DNA of 64,000 bases from NCBI GenBank assembly GCA_050291585.1, contig JBNKKA010000003.1:1-64000 (forward strand), given 5' to 3'. This document shows positions 17,801 to 26,244 of this stretch, one piece after another. The notes under the pieces were generated by a model that saw only the letters and a program-made list of their open reading frames with translations, made no database searches and had not been told where the DNA came from. The position numbers were made by a program, and so were the translations under genes. Within the stretch, counting starts at the first letter, position 1. Each line of letters starts with the position of its first letter. Source of the DNA: JASJCL01 sp050291585 (lineage in GTDB: Bacteria > Desulfobacterota > Desulfobacteria > Desulfobacterales > Desulfosarcinaceae).

Positions 17801-19677
17801 TCAGCCTTATCATCTTCCTACGTTTCGAAGAGGAGATGATGCTCCTCCAGCGTCAGTCCCAGCAGAAGCGCGCCGAGGAGATCAGCATGTGGAAAGCCTT
17901 TACGGCGGCGTTCTTTTTGGGGGTCAGTAACCTGCGTCGCCGACGCCTGCGTACCGCTCTGACCTGCGTTACCCTGGTAATTCTCACCTTTACCATCATG
18001 AGTTTCACCACGGTGAACTCTCTGCGGCGCCACGCGCGCTTGCAGTACAGCCCCGAACCGGCCTATCAGGGCCTCTTGCTGAAAAACATCAACTGGCGCG
18101 ATCTGCCCGCCGAAACCCTGGGTATCGTGGGCAACAGTTTCGCCCAGGTCGGCCAGGTCGCCCCGAGGGTGTGGCTCGAGGCAGATGACCGTACGCGAGT
18201 ACGTAAGATCCCCCTGGCCAATGGAGACAAACGCGCGGAGGCTCAGGGGCTTGTTGGGTTATCGGCTGAGGAGCCCGCGGTGACCGGGATGGATGAGATC
18301 CTCGTGGAAGGGCGCTGGTTCCGCCCCGGTGAGCAGGATGTGGTTCTGTTGCCCCGGGATTTGGCATTAGGGCTGGGAATTCGCTGGTCCGAGCCTGGAG
18401 AACGCACGATTTCTCTGTGGGGAATCTCCTATAAGGTGGTGGGCATCTTTGATCCCGATCGGCTGGCCCGTCGTACCGACCTGGACGGCGAACCCCTCAC
18501 CCCGGTGACCTTTCCCAGCGAGACCGCCCAGGCCCTCACCGAGGTGGAGATGGAGGCCCTCGAATCGGGTGAAGATGTGCGCACCTTCCAGAGCCGCTAT
18601 GTCCATGTGCCGCCGGAACTGGTGGCCATTGTACCCGCCCGGACGCTCTTGGCCGCAAGGGGGAAGCTCAAGGCCATTGCCGTACGTCCCGGGGACTGCT
18701 GCACCGTTGCAGAGCTGGCCGAGGAACTCTCGGACCGCTTCGGACTGACCCTTTTTAGCGGCGAGCCGGGAGGTAGCTTCGTCTATACTGCCAGCGACAC
18801 ACTCAGCTATAGCGGGGTGCCCAACATCCTCATCCCCGTGGTGATCTCCATTCTCATCGTACTCAACACCATGATCAGCAGCGTCTATGAGCGCAAACGC
18901 GAGATCGGGATCTACACCTCGGTGGGGCTGGCACCCTCCCATGTGGCCTTTCTCTTCATTGCCGAGGCCTTGGCCTTTGCCGTTCTCAGCGTGGTGATGG
19001 GCTATATCGTGGCCCAGACGGCGGCAAAATTTCTGGCGGGCAGCGCCCTCTGGGCAGGCATCACAGTCAACTACTCCTCCATGGCCGGCGTGGCCGCCAT
19101 GCTGCTTGTGATCCTGGTGGTGCTGGTGTCGGCCATCTACCCCTCTCGGGTGGCGGCTTCCATCGCCATCCCCGACGTGAAGCGTTCCTGGCAACTGCCC
19201 AAGGTGCATGGCAACCATCTCGAGATCACCTTGCCATTTCTGCTCAAGGTGGGCGAGGAGAAAAGCGCTGCCGGATTTCTCTACGATTACTTCAATGGTC
19301 ACCAGGATATCTCTCACGGACTCTTCTCCACCGGAGACCTGAAATTTACAGAAAACAAGGCCTTAACCGGCCAGGTCCATCCCGCGGATGAGGCACCCTG
19401 TCTGCAGATGGCGTCCCTGGTGTGGCTGGCGCCCTTCGATTTGGGCATTGTTCAGCAGGTGGAACTGCTTTTCTGCCCTTCGGCCAATGAGGCCGACTTC
19501 ATTGAGATTCGCATACGCCTGACCCGTGGGGCCGGGGAAGCCAATGCCTGGCGGCGAACCAACAAGGTTTTTATTCATCAGCTGCGTAAACAGATGCTCA
19601 TTTGGCGCTCCCTGTCGGTGGCGCACAAAGTTAACTTCGAAAAAATGCTTACGGCACACGCTAACACGGGTGCTTAG
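14821..19677 (+). CDS. Giant FtsX-type ABC permease with a degenerate M28-peptidase-like periplasmic region
   Basis: The 1618-residue protein starts 4 bases after the ATPase stop, with GAGGGA upstream. Residues 1-42 form a signal or anchor. About residues 45-630 resemble an M28 peptidase with a PA-like insertion (KGAIVLMELDSG, then LGAKALIYLD) and a long charged, probably helical insertion near 330-460. The metal ligands are missing: EAFYDS (269-274) replaces AHYDS, GAEEALG (284-290) replaces GANDNASG, TDAHA (315-319) replaces DAEE, and YWGTPYDT (591-598) lacks the His of YHTxxDT. Three helices lie at about 918-1000. The FtsX core follows: helix 1 near 1045, an outer domain to about 1325, and helices to about 1460 with YERKREIGIYTSVGLAPSH. 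About 155 residues remain at the C-terminus. No known protein of this exact build comes to mind. Confidence 0.85.
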   Translation: MAAKRAPHLSPALFSRAHCLVRGLCLAAVCALLLPVLTAAATKGKDLETHVSFLSAQADRSSGTPGARAAADYIRSVFEGLDLAEVGSMAFDQPVRRFSHCRMESGPGRAPIALAPFNANAVAPDTLPPGGLAGQLIYAGRGSPAEFNGRTVKGAIVLMELDSGRNWLNAASLGAKALIYLDRGDVQGGTRKDFYLDKYELTPLTFPRFRISLEAARQAFGSFEAADDNLSETVRLFSDMHWSQAEARNVYALVPGQDPDLEESLLIVEAFYDSTALVAGAAPGAEEALGAATLLELARHLKAHPPKRSVLVVATDAHAHTLGGMREMIWSISERSRELRGRERELKRLISAHKAALKLLRDTSDTSAGATMTTEQAVALKAVLSDEIKAEVDRRSRELMHLRMQTAESVSSETIATLADARLALRRLDWRDDLAKLTPSQQGYIDALRPLSEARYRTALADAENQLAALKMATRFRSLVKGYDLAAVVSLHLSSHGSGVGAFNQGWLYPLKPIINRISAYSRIDEVLRSGAAEIEAAQGLPALFKDSLRPSRRHRWESFFLDQPFLGGEVSSVAGMVGITLATTHDARPYWGTPYDTAGRIDWAFAHQQEVLVKGLIAHLADAAELHTDEAPRYGFATVTGRANFLRQGEVFPDQPAPDSVLLSYQGPGRYINLVDSQGRFQIKGVVDKKHVLHKVIIEGYRFDPHSGEVVWAIDKKQTTKAAYRVKMEHPRMETNLVMFACQGATIFNLLEPRNFRYMTRLNLYDGRLEAPPVRYWYSRIDTRDSVIASIYLEPGTPLKLTLSDSILRRKMILTHADGTHSQGTGYRVDQWPLIAPTEYLVARDMWALLAPRMANLENHGIQDDRIDRLKQEGLTALASAETALANQTYDLFFESARRAWALASRVYEHVDRTQKDVLLGVLFYIALFVPFAFCAERLLFSYRSIYKRIAAFIIILLLLIAIIYSVHPAFQLAYSPTVVILAFFIIGLSLLVSLIIFLRFEEEMMLLQRQSQQKRAEEISMWKAFTAAFFLGVSNLRRRRLRTALTCVTLVILTFTIMSFTTVNSLRRHARLQYSPEPAYQGLLLKNINWRDLPAETLGIVGNSFAQVGQVAPRVWLEADDRTRVRKIPLANGDKRAEAQGLVGLSAEEPAVTGMDEILVEGRWFRPGEQDVVLLPRDLALGLGIRWSEPGERTISLWGISYKVVGIFDPDRLARRTDLDGEPLTPVTFPSETAQALTEVEMEALESGEDVRTFQSRYVHVPPELVAIVPARTLLAARGKLKAIAVRPGDCCTVAELAEELSDRFGLTLFSGEPGGSFVYTASDTLSYSGVPNILIPVVISILIVLNTMISSVYERKREIGIYTSVGLAPSHVAFLFIAEALAFAVLSVVMGYIVAQTAAKFLAGSALWAGITVNYSSMAGVAAMLLVILVVLVSAIYPSRVAASIAIPDVKRSWQLPKVHGNHLEITLPFLLKVGEEKSAAGFLYDYFNGHQDISHGLFSTGDLKFTENKALTGQVHPADEAPCLQMASLVWLAPFDLGIVQQVELLFCPSANEADFIEIRIRLTRGAGEANAWRRTNKVFIHQLRKQMLIWRSLSVAHKVNFEKMLTAHANTGA

Positions 19678-19689
19678 GGATAAGGCCCC

Positions 19690-21699
19690 ATGCTCGAAAA
19701 GTCCACCTCTACAGAATCCGCAGGCATGCCGCCGGTTCGCCTGCGCGCCGTGGTCCTCGGGGCCGTCATTGCTCTGTTGATCTGCGCCCTGACCCCCTTC
19801 AACAACACCTACCGCCAAGCCACACCCCTGGGCGGAGGCCATTTTCCCCTGGCGCCCTTTTACATCCTCATCTGGCTCACCCTTGTGGTCAGTGTGGTCA
19901 ACCATTTTCGCAAGGAGCGGCCCCTGCTCAGCGGCAGCGAACTACTCCTGGCCTGGGGCCTCATGGTGCTGGTCTCCGGGGTGGCTTACACCGGGCTGGT
20001 GCGTACCTTCTTCATCAACCTGACAGCCCCCTTCCACTTCGCTACGCTGGAGAACCGCTGGGCCGACACCCTCCAACCATTAATTCCGGAGGGGCTTTTC
20101 CCGGCGGACAGCGGGGCCATCCTGGAACTCTATAACGGTCTGGAAGGCGGCCGGCGGCTCTCCTGGTGGGCGGTCCTTAATCACATCCCCTGGCAGGCTT
20201 GGTTAAACCCCCTGGTGGCCTGGGGGGGCTTTGTGCTGCTCTGCTATTGGGTAATGGTGTGCATCGTCACCCTCCTGGCCCCCCAGGCGCTGGTTAACGA
20301 ACGCATGAATTTTCCCCTCTTGCGCGTGCCCCAGCTCATGGAAGCGGCCGTGGACGAGGGCCGCAGCGCTGAATTCTGGGGGAACCGCTTTCTGCTCACC
20401 GGCATATTCATTCCGGTGGCTCTGCACCTGCTCAACGGCCTCAGTTTCTACTACCCTTCGGTGCCCCAACTGCCCACTCTTATTCTGGCGGGCAGCTATT
20501 TTCCCAGTGTGGGTCTCTTCTCGGGCTTCATCAAGCTGAAGATCTTCATCTACCCGGCCTTCATCGGCTTCGCTTTTCTGGCCGCCAAACAGATCTCCTT
20601 CTCCTTCTGGTTCTTTTTCCTGGCCGGCGGACTGCTTTTCGGCCTCCTCTCGGTGCTAGGCTATCAGATCCCGGCCGCCGCCCTGGGGGTCACCTTCGGG
20701 CCGACCCTTTCAAGGCCGGAGGAGATGCAGATGGTGGGGGCCTTTCTGGCCTTTCTCTTCTTCCTCATCTGGCTGGCGCGTTTTCACTTCGCCGATGTGC
20801 TGCGCCAGGCCTTTTACCTCAAGCCCGCCGAGCGGCCGGCCAACGACTGGTTCAGCATGCGCTTCGCCTTCTGGGGGGTGGTGGTGGGTTCCCTGGCGCT
20901 GCTCGTCTGGTTCTATCTTTTCGGCATGCCCTTGGCTGTGGCCGTGGTAGTTTTGGGGGCCTTTTTTGTTTTTCCCCTGGTGGCCATGCGGGTGATCTGT
21001 CAAGGGGGGTTGGCCTATTTTACCCTTACGGCGGCACCCCTGGACGGCCTCCTGGCCTTCATCAGTCCCCAGTTCTTTACCCAGGCGGGCCTGGTCCTGG
21101 CGGGGATGGCCCAGAAAGTGCTCTTCCTGGATCTGCGCGAATCGCTCATGCCCTCACTGCTGCATTTCCGAAAGATCAGCGGCGAGATGCAAGGGCGTAA
21201 CCTGATCCGCTGGTCCATGCTTGTGCTGCTCTTTCTCAGCGTGGTGGTCTCCTTTCTGGCCATGCTGGCCCTGTGCTACAAATACGGGGTACGCGAGCTG
21301 CAACTTGACTGGGCCTCGTACTCCACCCTGGCGGTTTACAATAATCTCAACACCCTGGTGACAACGCCGGTGCGCCCTGGCGCCTGGGTGACGGTTTTCG
21401 CCATCGTGGGCGCCGTATTGATGGTGGCGCTGGTGCTCTGCTATCATCGATTTTACTGGTGGCCCCTGCATCCTATCGGCTATCTCATGGCATACAGCCC
21501 GGCCATGCGGATCCTGTGGTTCAGTTTTTTCGTGGGTTGGCTCTGTAATGCTTTGTGCATGCGCTACGGTGGTGTAGTGCTGTTCAAGAAGATACGTTTT
21601 TTCTTCATCGGCCTGATCATCGGCGATTTTCTCATGGGGGGCACATGGGCTTTGGTGGGGTTTTTCAGCCACGCATCGTATCAGGTGTTGCCGACGTAA
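19690..21699 (+). CDS. Large polytopic membrane protein, DUF6785/DUF6784-like (OPT-like)
   Basis: The 669-residue protein has about 14-16 membrane helices. The C-terminal block FYWWPLHPIGYLMAYSPAM, followed by LWFSFFVGWLCNALCMRYGG, resembles the 'HPLGY' and 'W...RYGG' pattern I know from the DUF6785/DUF6784 membrane proteins. These are distantly like oligopeptide (OPT) transporters. LTPFNNTYRQATPLGGGHFPLAP near the N-terminus also fits. Function is unknown in the family. It starts 12 bases after the giant permease and is followed by a second OPT-like gene, so the two may form a heteromer. Confidence 0.6.
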   Translation: MLEKSTSTESAGMPPVRLRAVVLGAVIALLICALTPFNNTYRQATPLGGGHFPLAPFYILIWLTLVVSVVNHFRKERPLLSGSELLLAWGLMVLVSGVAYTGLVRTFFINLTAPFHFATLENRWADTLQPLIPEGLFPADSGAILELYNGLEGGRRLSWWAVLNHIPWQAWLNPLVAWGGFVLLCYWVMVCIVTLLAPQALVNERMNFPLLRVPQLMEAAVDEGRSAEFWGNRFLLTGIFIPVALHLLNGLSFYYPSVPQLPTLILAGSYFPSVGLFSGFIKLKIFIYPAFIGFAFLAAKQISFSFWFFFLAGGLLFGLLSVLGYQIPAAALGVTFGPTLSRPEEMQMVGAFLAFLFFLIWLARFHFADVLRQAFYLKPAERPANDWFSMRFAFWGVVVGSLALLVWFYLFGMPLAVAVVVLGAFFVFPLVAMRVICQGGLAYFTLTAAPLDGLLAFISPQFFTQAGLVLAGMAQKVLFLDLRESLMPSLLHFRKISGEMQGRNLIRWSMLVLLFLSVVVSFLAMLALCYKYGVRELQLDWASYSTLAVYNNLNTLVTTPVRPGAWVTVFAIVGAVLMVALVLCYHRFYWWPLHPIGYLMAYSPAMRILWFSFFVGWLCNALCMRYGGVVLFKKIRFFFIGLIIGDFLMGGTWALVGFFSHASYQVLPT

Positions 21700-21724
21700 A
21701 TAGCAGTATACTGAATTGACAACC

Positions 21725-23686
21725 ATGTACGAAGACAAAGAGATAAACACTTATCGCAACCTCGTGCAGACGCCGGAACACTTCGATGAGGGGTTCGGCT
21801 GGAAGACGGTGATCGGGGCGATCTTCATCGGCTTTCTGATGATGCCCGGCAGCATGTATCTTCAGCTGGTGATCGGCACGGGGATCGGTCCGGCCGCGCG
21901 TTGGGTGACCATCATTCTGTTTGCCGAGGTGGCTAAGCGGGCCCACCAGGACCTCAAACAGCAGGAGGTCTTTCTGCTCTACTACATGGCCGGTGCCGCC
22001 CTGGCCTCTCCCTTCCAGGGCCTCCTCTGGAATCAGTATCTGGTGCAGTCCGACGCCGCCCGAATGTTGGGGTTGACCGAGTTTATCCCCGCCTGGGTGG
22101 CCCCCCAGCCCGGTTCCTCCTCTCTGGCAGAGCGGACCTTCTTTCACCGCGACTGGCTGGTGCCGACTCTCTTACTCTTCGGCGCCCAGTTGATCCAGCG
22201 CATCGACCAATTCGGCCTGGGCTACGCCCTTTACCGCATCACCTCCGACGTGGAGAAGTTGCCTTTTCCCATGGCCCCGGTGGGCGCCCTGGGCACCATG
22301 GCTCTGGCCGAATCCAATGAGGACAAGAAGAAGAGCTGGAAGTGGCGTGTTTTTTCCATCGGCGGGGTGATCGGGCTGGCCTTTGGCGGGATCTATGTGC
22401 TCCTGCCGACCGTATCGGGGTTGATCTTCACCGAACCGATCCGGCTGATTCCCATCCCCTGGATAGAATTGACCCAACATACGGAAAAACTATTGCCCGC
22501 CGTAGCCACCGGCATTCAGCTGGACCTGGGCCTGTTGTTCATCGGCATGGTGCTTCCCTTCTGGGCCGTGATCGGCAGCGCCATAGGGATCGTGATTACC
22601 ATGGCCGTCAACCCCACCCTCTTCCATCTGGGTGTTTTGAATCGCTGGCACTCGGGGATGGGAACCGTGGATACGGTTTTTTCCAACAACCTCGATTTTT
22701 ACTTGAGCTTCAGTATCGGGCTGGGGATGGCCATCGGGGCAGTGGGTATCTGGCAGGTGGTGCGCTCAATTCGAAAACACAGTGATGATCAGCGGATCGA
22801 TCTGAAACGCCTCTTCCATCCACCCCCGGGCCGGGGCGATTTTAATTTCTGGATCTCCATCGGCATCTACGTTTTCTCCACCCTGTCATATGTGGGCCTT
22901 TGTGTCTGGTTGGTGCCCAGTTTTCCATGGCAATTCTTTATCGCCTATGGTTTTCTCTATACGCCTCTGGTCTCTTATATCAGTGCGCGCATGGAGGGGA
23001 TCGCCGGCCAATTCGTCAGCCTGCCCCTGGTGCGAGAGGCCAGTTTCATCGCCGGGGCCAAGTATTTCGGCTACCAGGGGATCGAGATCTGGTATGCGCC
23101 CATCCCCATCCACAACTACGGCGAGGCGACGGTGAATTTTCGCCAAGTCGAGTTGACCGGCACCAGCTTTCGCGGCATTATAAAAGCAGAGTTTGTGGCC
23201 CTGCCCATTGTGATGGTCGCCAGTCTGCTTTTTTCCCAGTTCATCTGGCGCCTGGCGCCCATCCCCTCGAGCCAATACCCCTTTGCCCAGGAACTCTGGC
23301 ATCTCCAGGCCCTCAATACACTTTTAATGCAGACCTCTACCCTCGAAGGCAACTCGCTCTTCTACCAGGCCCTCAATGGGCTCTACGTCACCTGTGGGCT
23401 GGGCTTCGGGGTGATCACCTATATGATCCTCTCCCTCTTTGGCCTGCCCGTGCTCCTGATCTATGGGGTGGTCCGCGGGCTGGGGCAGGTCAATCCCCAC
23501 GGTCACATCCTGGAACTGGCTGGTGCCTTGATGGGCCGGTTTTTTTTCCTGAAACATTACGGGGCCATGTGGCGCCAGTATGCGCCGGTGCTTTTGGCGG
23601 GCTTCTCCTGCGGTATGGGGCTGATGGGGATGTTTGCCATGGGATTCGCCCTGATCTTGAAATCGCTAGGAAGACTCGCATATTAA
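21725..23686 (+). CDS. Large polytopic membrane protein, OPT/peptide-transporter-like
   Basis: The 653-residue protein is started at ATG 21725 (MYEDKEINTYRNLVQTPEHF); a TTG three codons upstream is possible. There is no clear ribosome site, so it may depend on translation of the previous gene 25 bases upstream. About 14 helices are visible, with GWKTVIGAIFIGFLMMPGSMYLQL and a conserved-looking NPTLFHLGVLNRWHSGMGTVDT. Its size and helix pattern match the DUF6785-like protein before it and suggest an OPT-superfamily relative. The substrate could be a peptide, glycopeptide or glycan; nothing in the sequence decides it. Confidence 0.6.
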   Translation: MYEDKEINTYRNLVQTPEHFDEGFGWKTVIGAIFIGFLMMPGSMYLQLVIGTGIGPAARWVTIILFAEVAKRAHQDLKQQEVFLLYYMAGAALASPFQGLLWNQYLVQSDAARMLGLTEFIPAWVAPQPGSSSLAERTFFHRDWLVPTLLLFGAQLIQRIDQFGLGYALYRITSDVEKLPFPMAPVGALGTMALAESNEDKKKSWKWRVFSIGGVIGLAFGGIYVLLPTVSGLIFTEPIRLIPIPWIELTQHTEKLLPAVATGIQLDLGLLFIGMVLPFWAVIGSAIGIVITMAVNPTLFHLGVLNRWHSGMGTVDTVFSNNLDFYLSFSIGLGMAIGAVGIWQVVRSIRKHSDDQRIDLKRLFHPPPGRGDFNFWISIGIYVFSTLSYVGLCVWLVPSFPWQFFIAYGFLYTPLVSYISARMEGIAGQFVSLPLVREASFIAGAKYFGYQGIEIWYAPIPIHNYGEATVNFRQVELTGTSFRGIIKAEFVALPIVMVASLLFSQFIWRLAPIPSSQYPFAQELWHLQALNTLLMQTSTLEGNSLFYQALNGLYVTCGLGFGVITYMILSLFGLPVLLIYGVVRGLGQVNPHGHILELAGALMGRFFFLKHYGAMWRQYAPVLLAGFSCGMGLMGMFAMGFALILKSLGRLAY

Positions 23687-23742
23687 TTAGAAAAGCTTTA
23701 TATGCTATTACACGATATTATAAAGTGGAAGGAACTTTCCAT

Positions 23743-24393
23743 ATGAAGAAAGTTCAGATGCGAACAAACATCCATGGGTTAGGGTTTAAGGCCATTTGGG
23801 GACTGGTGCTGGTATTGTTGCTGGCCGCAACATCGATCGCCGCCGAGGCCCCCCGCCATCTGGGCGGTTTTGTCCTTGGAGATTCCATTGAGAAATACAA
23901 GGACGTGGTGGACATGGACACCTGTCTGCATGTGCGCTACATGGAGTACGTCCAGGAGGCCGAAACCCGTTTTTTAAAGGGTTTCAGGAGCGGACTGATC
24001 GGTTTTGGTACCTGCGCCGACTATGGTAAAATCCTGCGTATCAAGCTCAAATACGAAGATCCTAGCAAGCGCTTTTTCGAACAGATGATGAAACGCTTGC
24101 GCCAGCGTTTCGGCGAGCCAGACGAGTACCGCGGTGACCCTTTCCATGTCCTGGTGGCCTGGAAATGGTCCTTTGTCACCTCGGACGGCAGTCATATCTC
24201 CATGACCATGCAGCACAATGTCAAGGATGAGGAGCAGAAGATGGGCAACGCCATCAAACTGACGCTGACCACCCAGCTGGAGAAGGAAAAAGCGTGCTTC
24301 GAGGCCAAACAGCCCCCTTCCGAACCCAAGCCCCGGAGCCATAGCAAAGGTGGGAGCGCATCCGATGACTGGAAGCGTTTTGTGCCATATTAA
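23743..24393 (+). CDS. Secreted protein of unknown function
   Basis: The 216-residue protein starts at ATG 23743, preceded by GGAAGGA. A signal peptide (KAIWGLVLVLLLAATSIAAEA) is cut near residue 36. The mature part begins PRHLGGFVLGDSIEKYKDVV and includes RLRQRFGEPDEYRGDP, a pattern seen in small periplasmic proteins that sense or bind an envelope partner. It ends in a charged tail rich in Lys and Ser. I do not recognise a family. The position right after the two OPT-like genes suggests a periplasmic accessory subunit. Confidence 0.7.
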   Translation: MKKVQMRTNIHGLGFKAIWGLVLVLLLAATSIAAEAPRHLGGFVLGDSIEKYKDVVDMDTCLHVRYMEYVQEAETRFLKGFRSGLIGFGTCADYGKILRIKLKYEDPSKRFFEQMMKRLRQRFGEPDEYRGDPFHVLVAWKWSFVTSDGSHISMTMQHNVKDEEQKMGNAIKLTLTTQLEKEKACFEAKQPPSEPKPRSHSKGGSASDDWKRFVPY

Positions 24394-24420
24394 GCCTAAT
24401 GGCCCTGTAATCGAGGCCGG

Positions 24421-25329
24421 GTGAGGGGCGCCGACTGGCAGACAACGGCCTGGAATGGGTTGACCCTGGATCATCCCGCCACCTGGGAGGTCGCCCGGCT
24501 GGACGCGGATCAGCTCTTATGGCGCGATGGACCCAAAGCCGCCCTGGAGATCCGCTGGGCGCTGCACAGGGGGCGTTTCGATTCCGAGCGACAATTTCGG
24601 CGCTTTGCCCGCCAGGCCCGCCGCAAGGGACTGCCCCAACCGGATCTCTGGCCGGTTCCGGAAAGCTGGCGGGCCGCCTTGGGCCAGTTCACCGTATCCG
24701 GTTTCCGGTGGAGACGAGCGGACCTTGAGGGGCGCGGGCTCCTGGTGTATTGCCCCCACTGCCGTCGCTTGAGCCTCATCCAGATTCACCCCGTCCTGGC
24801 CGACCAGCCCCAGCTGATCCCCCCCCTCCTGGGCCGCTTTCGAGATCACCCCGCTAGGGAAACCATGCGCCTGCGCATCTTCGGGATAGACGCGCATTTG
24901 CCCCTTGGGACGCACCTATCCCATTTCCGCTTTGAAACGGGCCATTATCGCCTGCTCTGGCGCAAAGATCGTTTGCGTATCGGACTGCACCGCTGGGCCC
25001 CGGCCGGCACCATCCTGGATCGCCAGCCGCTGTTGGCCTTTGCCGAGGATCAATTCCAGCTACCGGCCGGGGGGCGTCCCCATACCGAACTCCAACCCAT
25101 GAAGCATGGCGCTTATGAGGCTGTCGGTGGGGTCTGGTCATGGGCATGGAATCATGGCCCCCAGGCCATATCCGTTTGGCTTGCAACCCGTCTGCCGCGG
25201 CGGTTTGTGAGGGTGTGGCATGTGCCGACCCAAAACTGCCTCATGGGGGTTGAGGTGGGCGGTCGCAGTGGGGGGCTCACTCCAATGTTTGAGCAACTCT
25301 GTCATCATTATGAGGCGATTTCACAATGA
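24421..25329 (+). CDS. Protein of unknown function with a CPHC motif
   Basis: The 302-residue protein starts at GTG and has no signal peptide or membrane helix. It is rich in Trp, Arg and Leu. A single CPHC motif (Cys111, Cys114) lies in VYCPHCRRLSLIQIHP and could bind metal or be redox-active. The N-terminal NGLTLDHPATWEVARLDADQLLW resembles the opening of PsbP-like or 'DcrB-like' domains, but weakly. It overlaps the PqqD-like gene by 4 bases (ATGA), so the two products probably work together. Confidence 0.65.
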   Translation: MRGADWQTTAWNGLTLDHPATWEVARLDADQLLWRDGPKAALEIRWALHRGRFDSERQFRRFARQARRKGLPQPDLWPVPESWRAALGQFTVSGFRWRRADLEGRGLLVYCPHCRRLSLIQIHPVLADQPQLIPPLLGRFRDHPARETMRLRIFGIDAHLPLGTHLSHFRFETGHYRLLWRKDRLRIGLHRWAPAGTILDRQPLLAFAEDQFQLPAGGRPHTELQPMKHGAYEAVGGVWSWAWNHGPQAISVWLATRLPRRFVRVWHVPTQNCLMGVEVGGRSGGLTPMFEQLCHHYEAISQ

Positions 25330-25721
25330 AGGCTTCTGAGTGTCGATCCCCATTGGATCCAGATGACCGTGGTGTGGCCCTTGCCTGCCGCCCGGTGAAG
25401 AATCTCGGCGTCGAGGCCCAGCAGATGGAGAGCGGGGACCTCATCCTGACTTACCCGGTGGTGGTGCGCCCCTGGGTGGATCGTCTGCTGGGGCGTTTCG
25501 GACGCAAATCAACCGAGCCTTTACGGCGAAAGGTGCAATTAGATGCCCTGGGGACCCAAGTGTGGGGGTGGATCGATGGGGTTCGGACGGTGGGCGATAT
25601 CATCGCCGCTTTTGGCGAGGCCCATAAACTGCCCCAGCGTGAAGCGGAGCTGTCGGTGACGGCCTTTGTACGGATGCTGGGCAAGCGCGGTTTGATCGGC
25701 CTGAGGGAACCCGACGCTTAG
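25326..25721 (+). CDS. PqqD-family protein
   Basis: In this 131-residue protein the segment from LDALGTQVWGWIDGVRTVGD through the paired-helix end TAFVRMLGKRGLIGL is the PqqD fold. That fold is a winged-helix peptide-binding domain (RRE) that presents precursor peptides to radical-SAM or other modifying enzymes. An N-terminal extension of about 65 residues precedes it. No radical-SAM gene and no obvious precursor peptide lie in this window. It closes the long co-directional run that starts in the glycan cluster. The role here is unknown. Confidence 0.8.
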   Translation: MKASECRSPLDPDDRGVALACRPVKNLGVEAQQMESGDLILTYPVVVRPWVDRLLGRFGRKSTEPLRRKVQLDALGTQVWGWIDGVRTVGDIIAAFGEAHKLPQREAELSVTAFVRMLGKRGLIGLREPDA

Positions 25722-25810
25722 CCTTTGATGCCGAGCCTCTGCATGTCGGTTCCGAGGGCTGTCCTTGTGTGTATTGTGATTTGTGTCCTGTGACGAACCG
25801 CTTCGCCGGG

Positions 25811-26143
25811 TTAAAATTTTGAGATGGCTTCGTCCATGGTGGGAACGATGGGCAAAAAGGTGTCGAATCCCGCAATCTCAAAAACCTCCTTGACGTAGTC
25901 CTGCATGGCGCACAACATGAGCTTGCCTTCGCGACGCTTGAGGTCCTTGGTGGTTTTCAGGATGACGCGTAACCCCGCGCTGCTGATGTAATCCAGGTTT
26001 TCAAAATTGATGATCAGGCTGCTGGAACCATTCTCGATCTGAGAGGCGATGATCTCCTCCAACTCCGGCGAGGTGTTCGAATCCAGACGGCCTGTGAGGT
26101 TGAAAACGCTGATGTTTTCTTTGGTATCTAAGTCAATTTGCAT
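25811..26143 (-). CDS. STAS-domain anti-anti-sigma factor (RsbV/SpoIIAA-like)
   Basis: The 110-residue protein is one STAS domain: FNLTGRLDSNTSPELEEII at the N-terminal part and LDYISSAGLRVILKT in the centre. The Ser in ISSAG is the usual phosphorylation site. In partner switching the unphosphorylated STAS protein binds the kinase/anti-sigma factor and releases the target. The kinase-like gene lies next to it and two SpoIIE phosphatases lie within 8 kb, so all three roles are present. Confidence 0.93.
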   Translation of the reverse strand: MQIDLDTKENISVFNLTGRLDSNTSPELEEIIASQIENGSSSLIINFENLDYISSAGLRVILKTTKDLKRREGKLMLCAMQDYVKEVFEIAGFDTFLPIVPTMDEAISKF

Positions 26144-26244
26144 CTGTCGACATCCTTCGTTTTATTGAGCGGGGATAAACTACCTGTGGCAACCCTTTTC
26201 AGGCCGAAGCGCCCCGCGTGTTGTGGGCCCTGAGCCCTGGATTC

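Noticed and set aside
24421..25721. RiPP biosynthesis locus based on the PqqD-like protein
   Set aside because: No radical-SAM, cyclodehydratase or protease gene and no precursor-like small ORF is visible nearby, so I report only an orphan PqqD.
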